From positions 186,001 through 250,000 of the forward strand of contig NZ_JBKQWY010000005.1 of assembly GCF_047308265.1 (NCBI RefSeq): DNA of 64,000 nt, given 5' to 3'. The number at the start of each line of letters is the position of its first letter. The first letter of the stretch is position 1. The stretch is from Maricaulis sp047308265. GTDB lineage: Bacteria > Pseudomonadota > Alphaproteobacteria > Caulobacterales > Maricaulaceae. Positions 15,629 through 24,524 of this stretch are shown piece by piece. The notes under the pieces are model-generated. The model worked only from the letters and a program-made list of their open reading frames with translations. It was not told the origin of the DNA and made no database searches. The translations under genes were made by a program, and so were the position numbers.

Positions 15629-16015
15629 TTACGCCAGCCTCTCAGCTTCATAATCAAGCAGTTTGCGACAGCGCATCAGCGCCTTGTAATATTCTTTAGC
15701 CATGACATCGCGCGACACGGCCACACATTCATTCAAGGTCGCCGGGTCAGAGACCACGCCCATGAATTCATTCATCCGGAGCACGAATTCATCGTACAGC
15801 CCATCATCGGACTTGGACGACAAATACATCATCATGATCGGGAAATAGATCCGCTTCACCGGCGTATCGACCTGTTCTGACTGGAGAATATCCTTCTCGC
15901 GCAGAACAGATGCCCGGTTTTTGAGAACAAGCGTGGCCCGACGATCGCCATTTTCGACAACGGCGCCGTTGAGGACGAATTTCTCGCCAGGTTTGAGCGA
16001 GATTTTCAGGGGCAT
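15629..16015 (-). CDS. flbT: Post-transcriptional flagellin repressor FlbT
   Basis: FlbT limits flagellin synthesis before the hook is finished by acting on flagellin mRNA leaders. The 128-residue product has the family opening 'MPLKISLKPGEKFVLNGAVVENGDRRATLVLKNRASVLREKDIL' and 'RIYFPIMMMYL'. I start it at the ATG at 16015. A GTG two codons upstream is possible. It is divergent from flmG over a 165-bp gap and coupled to flaF. Its likely RNA targets, the flagellin leader hairpins, are within 4 kb. Confidence 0.94.
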   Translation of the reverse strand: MPLKISLKPGEKFVLNGAVVENGDRRATLVLKNRASVLREKDILQSEQVDTPVKRIYFPIMMMYLSSKSDDGLYDEFVLRMNEFMGVVSDPATLNECVAVSRDVMAKEYYKALMRCRKLLDYEAERLA

Positions 16016-16120
16016 GCCCACACTCCACGAATCTGCGTGCGACTCTAGTCGCGAATCTTTGCCACAAGGTGGACAGTCAGGGTGAAGAAAAGGTTTCCAA
16101 GCCCTGACCCGGCCTCTTCG

Positions 16121-16135
16121 TTAGCGAGTTCTTAA
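16121..16135. promoter_or_regulatory. CtrA-like site upstream of flmG
   Basis: TTAG-CGAGTTC-TTAA fits TTAA-N7-TTAA with one mismatch, 46 bp before the flmG start in the flbT-flmG divergent region. Confidence 0.45.
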
Positions 16136-16180
16136 AGCGAATCTCGCGAGCTGATCGAAAGATGACGAAGGATGAATGCC

Positions 16181-17971
16181 ATGTCCGCCCTAGTTCTGGA
16201 TCTTGAAGCCGAACTCATTGCCGATGCCGAGCTCCAGCAGAATGAAACCCGTGACGCCATTGGGTTTGGCGGCGGGATGAAGCTGGACAGCCAGGTCAAG
16301 CGACTGTCGAAAGAGACGCAATCGCGCCTCAAGAAAGTTGTCGCCATGACCAAGCGGGCCATGAAAGCCTCCGAAGAGGGCGATCACGCCCAGGGTGCGC
16401 GTCTGGCCCACAAGGCTCTTGAACTGGCACCCGATGTTGCCCTGACCAATCATGTCATGGGGCTGATGCTGTTCCGGCTGGGACGGCTGTCCAAATCCCT
16501 GCCCTTCTTCGAACGCGCCTGGCAGCTCGACCCGCAGGACCCGGAAATCTACCAGAAACTCGGCCTGGTCGCCTGGAAGCTGGACATGCTGGACGGGGCG
16601 GAAAAATTCTACCGTATCCAGAACCAGCTCGCGCCGGATCGCGTGGATGGTATTATCAATCTGTCCGGTGTTCTGCGCGATCAGGGCAAGTTTGAAGAAG
16701 CCATCGAGCTGTTGCGCATCGCTATCTACGCTCACCAGGGTGATTTCGAACTCTGGAACTCGCTGGGCACAGTGATGATGGATTCCGGCGATCCGGAACA
16801 GGCAAAGACGTTTTACGAGGAAGCGCTGCGCCTGAAGCCTGAATTCAGCCGGGCTCACAACAATATGGGTAGTGTCTACGAATTGCTGGGTGAGCCGGAA
16901 AAAGCTCTGCCGCACTATGAAGAAGCCCTCAAGGCACCGGTGGACGAAACCGATCGCGCCACCATGGAACACGGTAAGGGGCTGTTGCTGCTGGCCGCAG
17001 GACGCGTGAAGGAAGGCTGGGACCAGAACGAAGCCCGCCTCAACCCGCATCGTCCGGACGCCACACTCTTTACGCTGGAAAAACCCTATTGGGACGGCAC
17101 GGACCTCGCCGAGATCAAGGACAAGAATCTGCTATTGATCGGCGAGCAGGGTCTGGGTGATGAAGTCCTCTTCATGAGCATCGTCCCCGATCTGATCGAC
17201 GCGGTGGGCACCGGCACGCTGACCATTGCCTGCGAATACCGCCTGATGGATCTGGTCAAGCGCTCCTTCCCCGAAGCCGAGGTCTGCCACCACATGTCGG
17301 CCGCCCTTGAAGGTCGCGATGTCCGCGTGGCACCGGCCGGGGAAAAGAATGCCGATATCTGGACCCCCATGGCGACACCGCTGCGCAGCCTGCGCCAGTC
17401 GCTGGATGACTACCCGCAGGACCGGGTGGGCTTCCTCAAGCCCGATCCCCTGCGCCAGGAGGTTTTCCGACAGCAATTGGCGGGTTTTGGCGAGGGGCTG
17501 AAAGTCGGCATTTTGTGGAAATCCCTGCGCATGACCCCGCGGCGCCACCGTTTCTTCTCGGCCTTCGACGCCTGGAAACCGGTGCTCGACCTGCCCGGCG
17601 CCCAGTTTATCAATCTCCAGTACGGCGATGTGGACGAGGAATTGGCCCAGGCCAAGGACGAGTTTGGCATTACCATTCACCAGCCCCGCGATATTGATCT
17701 GAAAATGGATCTGGACGGCGTCGCCGCCCTCTCCTCAGCGTGCGATCTCATTCTCGGCCCCATGAACGCCACCACAAACCTGGCCGCGGCTTCCGGGGCG
17801 GAGGTCTGGTTTATCCACGCACGGCGCACGACCTGGACACTGATGGGCGCAAATCGCTCCTACTGGTACCCGCAGACCCGGTCTTTCTATGGTGACAAAT
17901 TCCAGGACTGGGACACGACCATGCGCCGCGTCACCGACGCCCTGCGCACGCGTATCGCCGAAACCGGCTAG
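16181..17971 (+). CDS. flmG: FlmG: TPR flagellin glycosyltransferase
   Basis: In Caulobacter, FlmG binds flagellin through its TPR domain and transfers pseudaminic acid to it. The 596-residue product has about five TPR units (roughly 55-255; 'FYEEALRLKPEFSRAHNNMGSVYELLGEPEKALPHYEEAL' is typical) and a C-terminal GT-B-like domain (about 300-590; 'NLLLIGEQGLGDEVLFMSIVPDL', 'DLILGPMNATTNLAAASGAEVWF'). I use the ATG at 16181, 9 nt after AAGG. The ATG at 16172 abuts that site. The next gene begins right after its stop. Confidence 0.9.
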   Translation: MSALVLDLEAELIADAELQQNETRDAIGFGGGMKLDSQVKRLSKETQSRLKKVVAMTKRAMKASEEGDHAQGARLAHKALELAPDVALTNHVMGLMLFRLGRLSKSLPFFERAWQLDPQDPEIYQKLGLVAWKLDMLDGAEKFYRIQNQLAPDRVDGIINLSGVLRDQGKFEEAIELLRIAIYAHQGDFELWNSLGTVMMDSGDPEQAKTFYEEALRLKPEFSRAHNNMGSVYELLGEPEKALPHYEEALKAPVDETDRATMEHGKGLLLLAAGRVKEGWDQNEARLNPHRPDATLFTLEKPYWDGTDLAEIKDKNLLLIGEQGLGDEVLFMSIVPDLIDAVGTGTLTIACEYRLMDLVKRSFPEAEVCHHMSAALEGRDVRVAPAGEKNADIWTPMATPLRSLRQSLDDYPQDRVGFLKPDPLRQEVFRQQLAGFGEGLKVGILWKSLRMTPRRHRFFSAFDAWKPVLDLPGAQFINLQYGDVDEELAQAKDEFGITIHQPRDIDLKMDLDGVAALSSACDLILGPMNATTNLAAASGAEVWFIHARRTTWTLMGANRSYWYPQTRSFYGDKFQDWDTTMRRVTDALRTRIAETG

Positions 17972-18901
17972 ATGCGGCTCGCCCTGCGTGCTGATGCCGG
18001 GCCGGAGATCGGCCTGGGCCATGTCCGGCGGTGCACACCGCTCGTGCGCGCCCTGCGATCATTCGGGGCCGACATGTCCGTCCTGTCGGCCACCCCCGAT
18101 GAATGGCCGGACGATATTGCGGCCTCGGCCTGGGAGGAGGATGAGCGCGCCCTGGCCACTCAGGGTTTTGATGGTCTGATCGCCGACTGGGCTGTCACCG
18201 ATCGTGCCACCTGCACTCATTTTCACCAAGCGGGTCTCGCGCTTGTTCTCATCGGCAATTCAACGCCTGATGCACCGGCCCGTCTGACGCTGCGGCAAAG
18301 CCTGCGGCCGTGTATCGAGACGGGCGCAGTCCGGTCCGGCGCGGCTTATCTGCTTTTACCGCCCGATCTGGTTCAGGCCCCGCCCCCGCGCACCGGACCC
18401 CAGCGTTTGCTGGTCAGCCTCGGCGGCAGCCAGACCGGACGCCTGCCGGACCTGCTTCCCGTGCTCCACGCCTTGCTCGATGGCAGTGACTGCCTGCAAT
18501 CCATCACCCTGATCACCCCGGAGGCCGTGCCGCTCTTCCATGACCGGCTGGACGTGCGCGCGCCCTGTGATACCTGGCTCTCGCTGAGTGCCGACCATGA
18601 TGTCGCGCTGCTGGCCGGCGGCATGAGTGCTCTTGAGGCGCTGGCGAGTGGATGGCCCTGCCATCTCCTGCCCCTCAATGACCCCCAGCGCCAGCGGGCC
18701 CGCGAACTGGAAGAGCTCGGCCTGGCACGCTGGACGGATCCGGAAGCGCAGGACTGGGCCCAGGACTTGTCCACACAGCTGCGCCGTCTGCTGGGGAAGA
18801 TCGAGCTCAGGAAACAGCGACACCAGGCGGGCCGGCAACACATCGACACCCGGGGGCCCCATCGCTGCGCACAGGCGATCCTGGATGCCCTGAAGACCTG
18901 A
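17972..18901 (+). CDS. Second PseG/SpsG-like sugar-nucleotide hydrolase
   Basis: This 309-residue GT-B-fold protein resembles PseG/SpsG: 'LRADAGPEIGLGHVRRCTPLVRAL' at the N-terminus, with the catalytic-type His17, and 'HDVALLAGGMSALEALASGWPCHLLPLNDPQRQRARELEELG' at the C-terminus. It is much more divergent than pseG at 9231 and lacks the Cys and Glu features near the UDP site. It follows flmG with no gap (TAG-ATG). It may act on a different UDP-sugar, or be a glycosyltransferase or accessory of FlmG. The position fits Caulobacter flmD. Confidence 0.7.
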   Translation: MRLALRADAGPEIGLGHVRRCTPLVRALRSFGADMSVLSATPDEWPDDIAASAWEEDERALATQGFDGLIADWAVTDRATCTHFHQAGLALVLIGNSTPDAPARLTLRQSLRPCIETGAVRSGAAYLLLPPDLVQAPPPRTGPQRLLVSLGGSQTGRLPDLLPVLHALLDGSDCLQSITLITPEAVPLFHDRLDVRAPCDTWLSLSADHDVALLAGGMSALEALASGWPCHLLPLNDPQRQRARELEELGLARWTDPEAQDWAQDLSTQLRRLLGKIELRKQRHQAGRQHIDTRGPHRCAQAILDALKT

Positions 18902-19011
18902 AAGATCAGGCGATCCGGCCAATTCAAAACAAATCCTTAACCCTGCCTCGCAACACACTGGGAGGATAGGATCGAACCGATTCGCGGACCGGTCCAGTGG
19001 AGCGCTTTTGC

Positions 19012-19992
19012 ATGTCAGCCAGCCAGACCGACATATCGACCCCGCCGGGCGCACAGACCGGTGAGACCTGGCCCAATTTCCTGGTGATTGGCGCCCCGAA
19101 ATCGGGCACGACATCGCTCTATCACTATCTCAGCCAGCATCCCGATGTTTTCCTGTCTCCCGTGCGCAAGGAGGGTCGGTTTTTCTCGGGCATTGGTGAA
19201 GGCGCGGTCTACTGGCCCCGCTATTATCATTTCGACACCGCGCCAGGCGTCGCCGACTATCAATCCCTGTTCGAGACCCATGCCGGTGAGAGCCATATTG
19301 GTGATGTCTCCCCGGACTATTATGCCTATGCCGACATCGCGGCGCCACGTGCCCTCAATTACTGCGGGCCGCACACGCGCATTATCGCCCTTTTGCGCAA
19401 TCCGGTGGAACGCACCTATTCGCACTATCTGCAGAATGTCCGCCGCGATGCCGAATTTGCCAGTTTCGCCCGGGCGCTCGACGATGAACCGCGCCGGATC
19501 GCACAGAATTGGGGCTTCCAGTGGCTGTATGCGGACACGTCCTGCTATGCGCGCCGGATCGCGGTCTGGAAGACGCATTTCCCGCACGCCCTGGTCCTGC
19601 TTCAGGACGAGCTTGATGCCGACACACCCGGCGTGGTCGCGCGGGTCCAGGACTATCTCGGCCTGACGCCCCACCCGGTTGAAGTCTCCAAACGCTATAA
19701 CACCGGCGGCATACCCCGCTCGCGCCTGGCCGTTCTGGATGGCCTGTTCGACGCGCGGGCCACCGACCCGTTCGAAGACATCCATGCCCAGTATATCGCA
19801 CCGCGCGACACGGCCTCCCAGGATGCGCCAACCGCGGATGGCGTCTATCCGCCCCTGGTCGAGGGTGAAATCACCATTCCGCCCATGCCCGAGGCAGTGC
19901 GCGACCAGCTGGTGACCCGGTTCGAACCGGAAATCGCTGCGCTGGAACGCCTGCTGGACCGCAATCTCGATATCTGGAGACCCGGCCCATGA
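19012..19992 (+). CDS. PAPS-dependent sulfotransferase
   Basis: This enzyme would transfer sulfate from PAPS to a hydroxyl or amine, probably on a glycan. The 326-residue product has the 5'-phosphosulfate loop 'IGAPKSGTTSLYHYL' (27-40) and the 3'-phosphate motif 'IALLRNPVERTYSHYL' (125-140). It resembles heparan-sulfate-type sulfotransferases such as NDST/HS3ST. The ATG at 19012 is chosen, with GTGGAG upstream. The 110-bp gap before it holds a single TTAACC half-site and a GGACCGGTCC palindrome, so it may start its own transcript. Its stop overlaps the next ATG. Confidence 0.85.
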   Translation: MSASQTDISTPPGAQTGETWPNFLVIGAPKSGTTSLYHYLSQHPDVFLSPVRKEGRFFSGIGEGAVYWPRYYHFDTAPGVADYQSLFETHAGESHIGDVSPDYYAYADIAAPRALNYCGPHTRIIALLRNPVERTYSHYLQNVRRDAEFASFARALDDEPRRIAQNWGFQWLYADTSCYARRIAVWKTHFPHALVLLQDELDADTPGVVARVQDYLGLTPHPVEVSKRYNTGGIPRSRLAVLDGLFDARATDPFEDIHAQYIAPRDTASQDAPTADGVYPPLVEGEITIPPMPEAVRDQLVTRFEPEIAALERLLDRNLDIWRPGP

Positions 19993-21032
19993 GCCGTATG
20001 CCGCGCCATATCCTCGTGACCGGTGTGGGAGCCCCGCCAGGCCTCGGCCTGATGCGATCCCTGCGAGACTGTCCGCTGGCGCTCACGCTGACGGGTGCCG
20101 ATATCAGCCCTTTTGCGGCCGGCCTGCACGAGCCCGGCTGTGCGGCGCTGGTCCTGCCCCGGGCCGACACACCGCACTATGTCGATGCCGTTCTGGAAGC
20201 CTGTCGCCTGCACGAGATTGACACGGTCATTCCGTGTTCCGAAGCCGAACTAGATATTCTGGCCCGTGAAAAACCCCGTTTCGCCGCGGCGTCCATACAG
20301 TTGCCAATTGCCGATCCCGAGGTGATGGCCTTTGGCATCGACAAGGCTCTGCTGCTCGAACGGGCCGCGGCCACGGGCTTGCCTCACCCGCGCACACTGG
20401 CGCCGCAAAGCGAAGCCGAATTGGCCAACTGGAAAGGGCGTTTTCCCTGTGTGATCAAACCGGCGCGCTCGCGCGGGGCACGCGGTGTGAGCTATCCCGC
20501 CGATGCGCTGGATCTGCGCAAGGCCTGGCGCCAGACCACGGCCGAACACGGTCCCTGCCTCGTCCAGGACTTTATTCCCGGCGGGGCCGACACGGTCTAC
20601 ACGATCGGCTCACTCTGGCAGGAGGGGCGACTGATCGCCTCCAGCCTGCACCGCAAGTTGGCCACCAATCCCCCCAACGGAGGCGTCGCCATCGCCGGTG
20701 AGACTGTGGTTGATCCGGACATATTGGGTGCCGGACTGGCCGTGCTGCATGCGACCGGTCCCTGGCATGGCCTCACTGCGGTGGAAGTGAAATGCCCGGC
20801 GCCCGGTGAAGCGGCCCAATTGCTGGAAATCAACCCGCGCATGTGGGGCTTTGGCTATCTGATGACCCTGGCCGGGCTGAACATGCCGGAACTGCTCGTT
20901 CGCATGCTGGCCGGTGAATTCGACCAGACCGACCCCGACCCCGATCAACTCCGCTATTCGCCCCTGCGTGTCGTGCGCAGCTGGGAGGACCGTGTCATGC
21001 GCCCCGAAAGCGGGCTGGAGAAAGTCTCATGA
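19989..21032 (+). CDS. ATP-grasp ligase (carbamoyl-phosphate-synthase-like)
   Basis: ATP-grasp enzymes join a carboxylate to an amine or thiol through an acyl-phosphate. The 347-residue product has an N-terminal nucleotide-sugar-like fold ('ILVTGVGAPPGLGLMRSLRD') and the ATP-grasp core ('FPCVIKPARSRGARGVSY', 'LVQDFIPGGADTVYTIGSL', and the metal-binding 'LEINPRMWGFGYLMTLAGLNMPELL'). The start ATG overlaps the sulfotransferase stop (ATGA). Such ligases occur in nonulosonic acid clusters with SpsF and NeuB genes. The substrate is unknown. It may attach an acyl or aminoacyl group to the sugar amine. Confidence 0.82.
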   Translation: MSRMPRHILVTGVGAPPGLGLMRSLRDCPLALTLTGADISPFAAGLHEPGCAALVLPRADTPHYVDAVLEACRLHEIDTVIPCSEAELDILAREKPRFAAASIQLPIADPEVMAFGIDKALLLERAAATGLPHPRTLAPQSEAELANWKGRFPCVIKPARSRGARGVSYPADALDLRKAWRQTTAEHGPCLVQDFIPGGADTVYTIGSLWQEGRLIASSLHRKLATNPPNGGVAIAGETVVDPDILGAGLAVLHATGPWHGLTAVEVKCPAPGEAAQLLEINPRMWGFGYLMTLAGLNMPELLVRMLAGEFDQTDPDPDQLRYSPLRVVRSWEDRVMRPESGLEKVS

Positions 21033-21757
21033 ACCGCACTGTTGCCGTCATCCAGGCCCGCACAGGATCTCATCGCCTGCCCAACAAAGTCCTGGCGACG
21101 CTTTATGATGATGTCTCCATTCTGGCTCACCAGTGCCGCATGCTGCGCCACATGGCCGGCGTGGACGAGCTGGTGATTGCCACGACAGACCATCCCAGCG
21201 ACGACGCCATCGTCCGGCTCGGCGAGGCGGAAGGCATCCGCACACTGCGAGGCTCAGAGGATGATGTGCTGAGCCGATTTGTCCAGGTGGCCGAACGGAC
21301 CCTGGCAGGCACGATCGTACGCATCACGTCGGACAGCCCCTTTCGCGATCGCAACGTGATCGAGGCCTGTGTGGCCGCTCACACGGCGGCCCGTGCGGAA
21401 TATACACGTCCGCGACCGGATCACCTGCCCAAGGGCATGCGGGCCGAGGTCGTGGAAACACGTGTCCTGCAAGCCCTGGATGCGGACCCGGCCACATCCC
21501 GTCGGGATCGCGAACATGTTACGCTCCACATCCGTGAACACCCCGACCAATACCGTCTGGAATGGGTGGATTTCCCCAAAGCCTGGCATCGCCCGGACTT
21601 CGACCTCTCGGTGGATACGCCCGAAGATCTCGCCTTTGTCCGGTCCGTTTGCCAGACCCTGCGCGAACGCGGGGAAACGCTGGAGATCGGCCCCATCTGC
21701 TCCATGCTGGAAGAAATGACCGTGATGGGTGGCCTCATTAAGGACCTCGCCCGATGA
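21029..21757 (+). CDS. SpsF-like cytidylyltransferase (CMP-sugar synthetase family)
   Basis: This 242-residue nucleotidyltransferase starts with 'AVIQARTGSHRLPNKVLATL', the signature loop of SpsF/CMP-NeuAc synthetases, and has 'GTIVRITSDSPFRDRNVIEA', which carries the metal-binding Asp. It would activate a nonulosonic acid with CTP (the PseF step). The family also contains proteins called spore coat glycosyltransferases. It overlaps its neighbours by 4 nt on both sides. Confidence 0.82.
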   Translation: MNRTVAVIQARTGSHRLPNKVLATLYDDVSILAHQCRMLRHMAGVDELVIATTDHPSDDAIVRLGEAEGIRTLRGSEDDVLSRFVQVAERTLAGTIVRITSDSPFRDRNVIEACVAAHTAARAEYTRPRPDHLPKGMRAEVVETRVLQALDADPATSRRDREHVTLHIREHPDQYRLEWVDFPKAWHRPDFDLSVDTPEDLAFVRSVCQTLRERGETLEIGPICSMLEEMTVMGGLIKDLAR

Positions 21758-22680
21758 CCGCTGTCACGCTTATTGCCGAAATCGGCTCCAATCACGATGG
21801 CGATCTGGACACGGCCAAACGCTATATCGAGGTGGCCGCTCGGTCCGGTGCCCATGTGGCCAAATTCCAGTCGCTGAGCCGCGAAGGTCTCATCGCACCG
21901 CGCATCCTCGACCCGCAAACGGGCGAGATTGTCGATAATCCGAAATACGCCGCCTTTGGCAATCAGGGTCTGAGCGAGGCCTGGCATTATGCGCTGAAGG
22001 CCTGTTGCGACGAGAATGGGATCGAATTCATGTCGACACCCTTTTCCCTCGACGCTGTGGATTTGCTCGAGGATGTCGGTGTCAACCGATACAAGATTGC
22101 CTCGGGGGATATGACGTTTCGCGCCTTGCAAAAACGTGTCGCCGAAACCGGAAAGCCCGTCATCCAGTCCACCGGCGCCAGCTATCTCGACGAGGTCGAG
22201 GACACCGTCGGATTTCTGCAGGCGGCCGGGTGTGACGATCTGACGGTCTTGCACTGCACGGCGACCTATCCACCGGCATGGGATGATATGAATCTCAATG
22301 CCCTCACGACCTTGAAAGCGCGCTTCCCGGACCTTGTTCTGGGATTGTCCGATCACTCGCCCGGCGCACTTGCCCCCATAGCCGCCGTCACGTTGGGCGC
22401 TCGCATGGTCGAAAAACACGTCACCTTTGATCGCACCAGTCCGGGACCGGATCATCCTTTTGCCATGGAGATGGACGAGTTCGCACAACTCGCCGAGGAC
22501 CTGTCCCATCTGATCCTTGCGCTGGGCTCTGCCGAGAAGACGCCCGCCGCCAGCGAGTTTCACCGTCGTAACAATCTGCGCCGGGGCCTTTACGACGCCC
22601 GGACCGGAGAACCGACAGAGGGGCCGGACGGGGTCTGGCTGCGCCCCTCGCGCGGCGAGAATGACGGCCGCACCGAATAA
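21754..22680 (+). CDS. NeuB/PseI-type nonulosonic acid synthase, SAF domain truncated
   Basis: NeuB-type enzymes condense a 6-carbon sugar with phosphoenolpyruvate. The 308-residue product has all barrel motifs: 'AEIGSNHDGDLDTAK', 'EFMSTPFSLDAVDLLEDVGVNRYKIASGDM', 'LHCTATYPP', 'GLSDHSPG' and 'VEKHVTFDRTSPGPDHPFAME'. Full-length NeuB/PseI proteins run to about 340-350 residues and end in a SAF (antifreeze-like) domain that completes the partner's active site. Here only about 40 residues resembling its start remain (from about 269, 'RRGLYDARTGEPTEG...VWLRPSRGE'). It is the last gene of the coupled run, and a terminator follows. Confidence 0.85.
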   Translation: MTAVTLIAEIGSNHDGDLDTAKRYIEVAARSGAHVAKFQSLSREGLIAPRILDPQTGEIVDNPKYAAFGNQGLSEAWHYALKACCDENGIEFMSTPFSLDAVDLLEDVGVNRYKIASGDMTFRALQKRVAETGKPVIQSTGASYLDEVEDTVGFLQAAGCDDLTVLHCTATYPPAWDDMNLNALTTLKARFPDLVLGLSDHSPGALAPIAAVTLGARMVEKHVTFDRTSPGPDHPFAMEMDEFAQLAEDLSHLILALGSAEKTPAASEFHRRNNLRRGLYDARTGEPTEGPDGVWLRPSRGENDGRTE

Positions 22681-22703
22681 GCTCCAGCCATGCAAGCTCC
22701 AAC

Positions 22704-22731
22704 AAAAAAGGCGCCCTGCGGGGCGCCTTTT
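22704..22731. terminator. Bidirectional terminator between neuB-like and cupin genes
   Basis: AAAAAA, then GGCGCCC-TGCG-GGGCGCC (22710-22727), then TTTT gives a hairpin with a U-tract on both strands, serving the convergent neighbours. Confidence 0.93.
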
Positions 22732-22747
22732 GCGTCTGTGCCCTGCG

Positions 22748-23461
22748 TTACTTGGTGCGGATGGCGTCGATCTTGGACGCTGACACGCCGTCAACGATTG
22801 TTCGGTTGATCATCGGATGGTTCTCATCCTGGGGACCGAAATCGGAATCGGGATGATAGGCGATCACACGCATCTCACTGCCAAACGTGCGGAATTTGTG
22901 ATGCCCCTCGAACGGAATGCGAAACATCGCGCCCGGTACCAGCGGAATGATACCCTCCGGGGTCTCGCATTCGCCTTCGCCCGAAAACACCACGCCAATC
23001 CGGTCTGAGGGATGGGTGTGGGAGGTCTGGTCAATACCCGGCGGGAAATAGAGCAGGTTCAGGCACGGATCCCCCATCTTGATCGGGGAGATCAGCAGGC
23101 TGTCCGTGCAACCATCAATATATTTCAAACGCCCCTTGGCTTCGACCGGACCGCCGATCGAGAAAAAGGCCTGGTGATCGGCACGGGCCATGACAATACC
23201 GCGTCCGCCGGACACAGTGAGCGTGTTATTGGCCGAGAAATACATGCCGGTCGTCAGCGTGAACGTGCCGGTCGACGTGGTGATCGTGGCGTCGCCGTCC
23301 TGCACAAAGCCGAAAAACGCCGTCTCCGTTTCATCGAGAACCAGCTCATCCCCGTCCCAGGCGTGCAGCGTGGTCGGGAAATTGGGATCACAATCGGCAA
23401 TCTTGCCAGTGGCCCATTCGAAGCGGAAAAAATTCTGGGTGCGGATCATACCGTCGGCCAT
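22748..23461 (-). CDS. Cupin-fold protein of unknown function
   Basis: This 237-residue protein has two cupin-like halves. The second is clear: 'PPGIDQTSHTHPSDRIGVVFSGEGECETPEG...LVPGAMFRIPFEGHHKFRT' carries His-x-His, Glu-type and distal His ligands for a metal. The first half ('FFGFVQDGDATITTSTGTFTLTTGMYFS') is barrel-like without obvious ligands. No signal peptide is seen. GAGGTGA precedes the ATG at 23461. It converges on the NeuB-like gene. A link to sugar metabolism is possible from position only. Confidence 0.7.
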   Translation of the reverse strand: MADGMIRTQNFFRFEWATGKIADCDPNFPTTLHAWDGDELVLDETETAFFGFVQDGDATITTSTGTFTLTTGMYFSANNTLTVSGGRGIVMARADHQAFFSIGGPVEAKGRLKYIDGCTDSLLISPIKMGDPCLNLLYFPPGIDQTSHTHPSDRIGVVFSGEGECETPEGIIPLVPGAMFRIPFEGHHKFRTFGSEMRVIAYHPDSDFGPQDENHPMINRTIVDGVSASKIDAIRTK

Positions 23462-23614
23462 AAGGGTCACCTCTAGTCTGAGGCAATACTATCCGCGGGA
23501 TTCGTCTTACCAGTCACTTAATTTCGTGCATTTACGAGGCTCACGAGACCATCTGACGCAGGTTTTGCGCAGCCGCCCCTACCCTTGCACGCCGGTTCGC
23601 GCTAGATCTTGGCG

Positions 23615-24523
23615 ATGCGCTTTGAAGGTACAGACAGTTATGTAGCTGATGCAGAGCTGAGCGCCGCGGTGAATGCGGCTATCGCTCTGGAGCGTCCGCT
23701 GCTCGTCAAGGGCGAGCCGGGCACGGGGAAAACCGAACTGGCCAAACAGGTCGCGCGCGCCATGGGCATGCCGCTACTGGAATGGCATATCAAGTCCACG
23801 ACCAAGGCGCGCCAGGGCCTCTATGAATATGACGCCGTGGCCCGTCTTCGCGACAGCCAGCTGGGCGATGACAAGGTTCACGACATCGACAATTATATCC
23901 GCAAGGGCAAGCTGTGGGAGGCGTTTACGGCGCCCGAACGCTCTGTGCTGCTGATTGATGAAATCGACAAGGCAGATATCGAATTTCCCAATGATCTCCT
24001 GCAGGAACTCGACAAGATGGAGTTCCATGTCTACGAGACCGGCGAGACGATCAAAGCGCATCAGCGCCCGGTGGTGATCATCACCTCCAACAATGAAAAG
24101 GAATTGCCGGACGCCTTCCTGCGCCGCTGTTTCTTCCACTTCATTGCCTTTCCTGATGAAGCCACGATGCGGGCCATTGTCGATGTGCATTATCCCGGTT
24201 TGAAGAGCCGCTTGCTCAGCGAGGCGCTCAAGCTGTTTTATGATGTGCGCTCCGTTCCGGGTGTGAAGAAGAAACCCTCGACCTCGGAATTGCTCGACTG
24301 GCTGAAACTGCTGATGGTCGAGGATATTGACCCGGCCGTCCTGACAGAGCGCGATCCGCGCAAACTCATCCCGCCGCTCCATGGCGCCCTGCTGAAAAAC
24401 GAGCAGGATGTGATGCTGTTCGAAAAACTCGCCTTCATGGCCCGCCGCCAGAACGGACCTGGATCGGGTGGCCCCTCGGGTGGACCGACCGGCGGTCCGG
24501 CAGGGGGTCCCGGAGCAGCTTGA
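23615..24523 (+). CDS. MoxR-family AAA+ ATPase
   Basis: MoxR ATPases act as chaperones, usually with a VWA-domain partner, to mature or insert metals into protein complexes. The 302-residue product has Walker A 'GEPGTGKTEL' (33-42), Walker B 'LLIDEIDKAD' (112-121), sensor 1 'VIITSNNEKELPDAFLRRC', and a Gly/Pro-rich tail ('GSGGPSGGPTGGPAGGPG'). The ATG at 23615 is used. Its likely partner, a CoxE-like VWA gene, is not adjacent but 6.3 kb away at 30846. Confidence 0.9.
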   Translation: MRFEGTDSYVADAELSAAVNAAIALERPLLVKGEPGTGKTELAKQVARAMGMPLLEWHIKSTTKARQGLYEYDAVARLRDSQLGDDKVHDIDNYIRKGKLWEAFTAPERSVLLIDEIDKADIEFPNDLLQELDKMEFHVYETGETIKAHQRPVVIITSNNEKELPDAFLRRCFFHFIAFPDEATMRAIVDVHYPGLKSRLLSEALKLFYDVRSVPGVKKKPSTSELLDWLKLLMVEDIDPAVLTERDPRKLIPPLHGALLKNEQDVMLFEKLAFMARRQNGPGSGGPSGGPTGGPAGGPGAA

Positions 24524-24524
24524 A

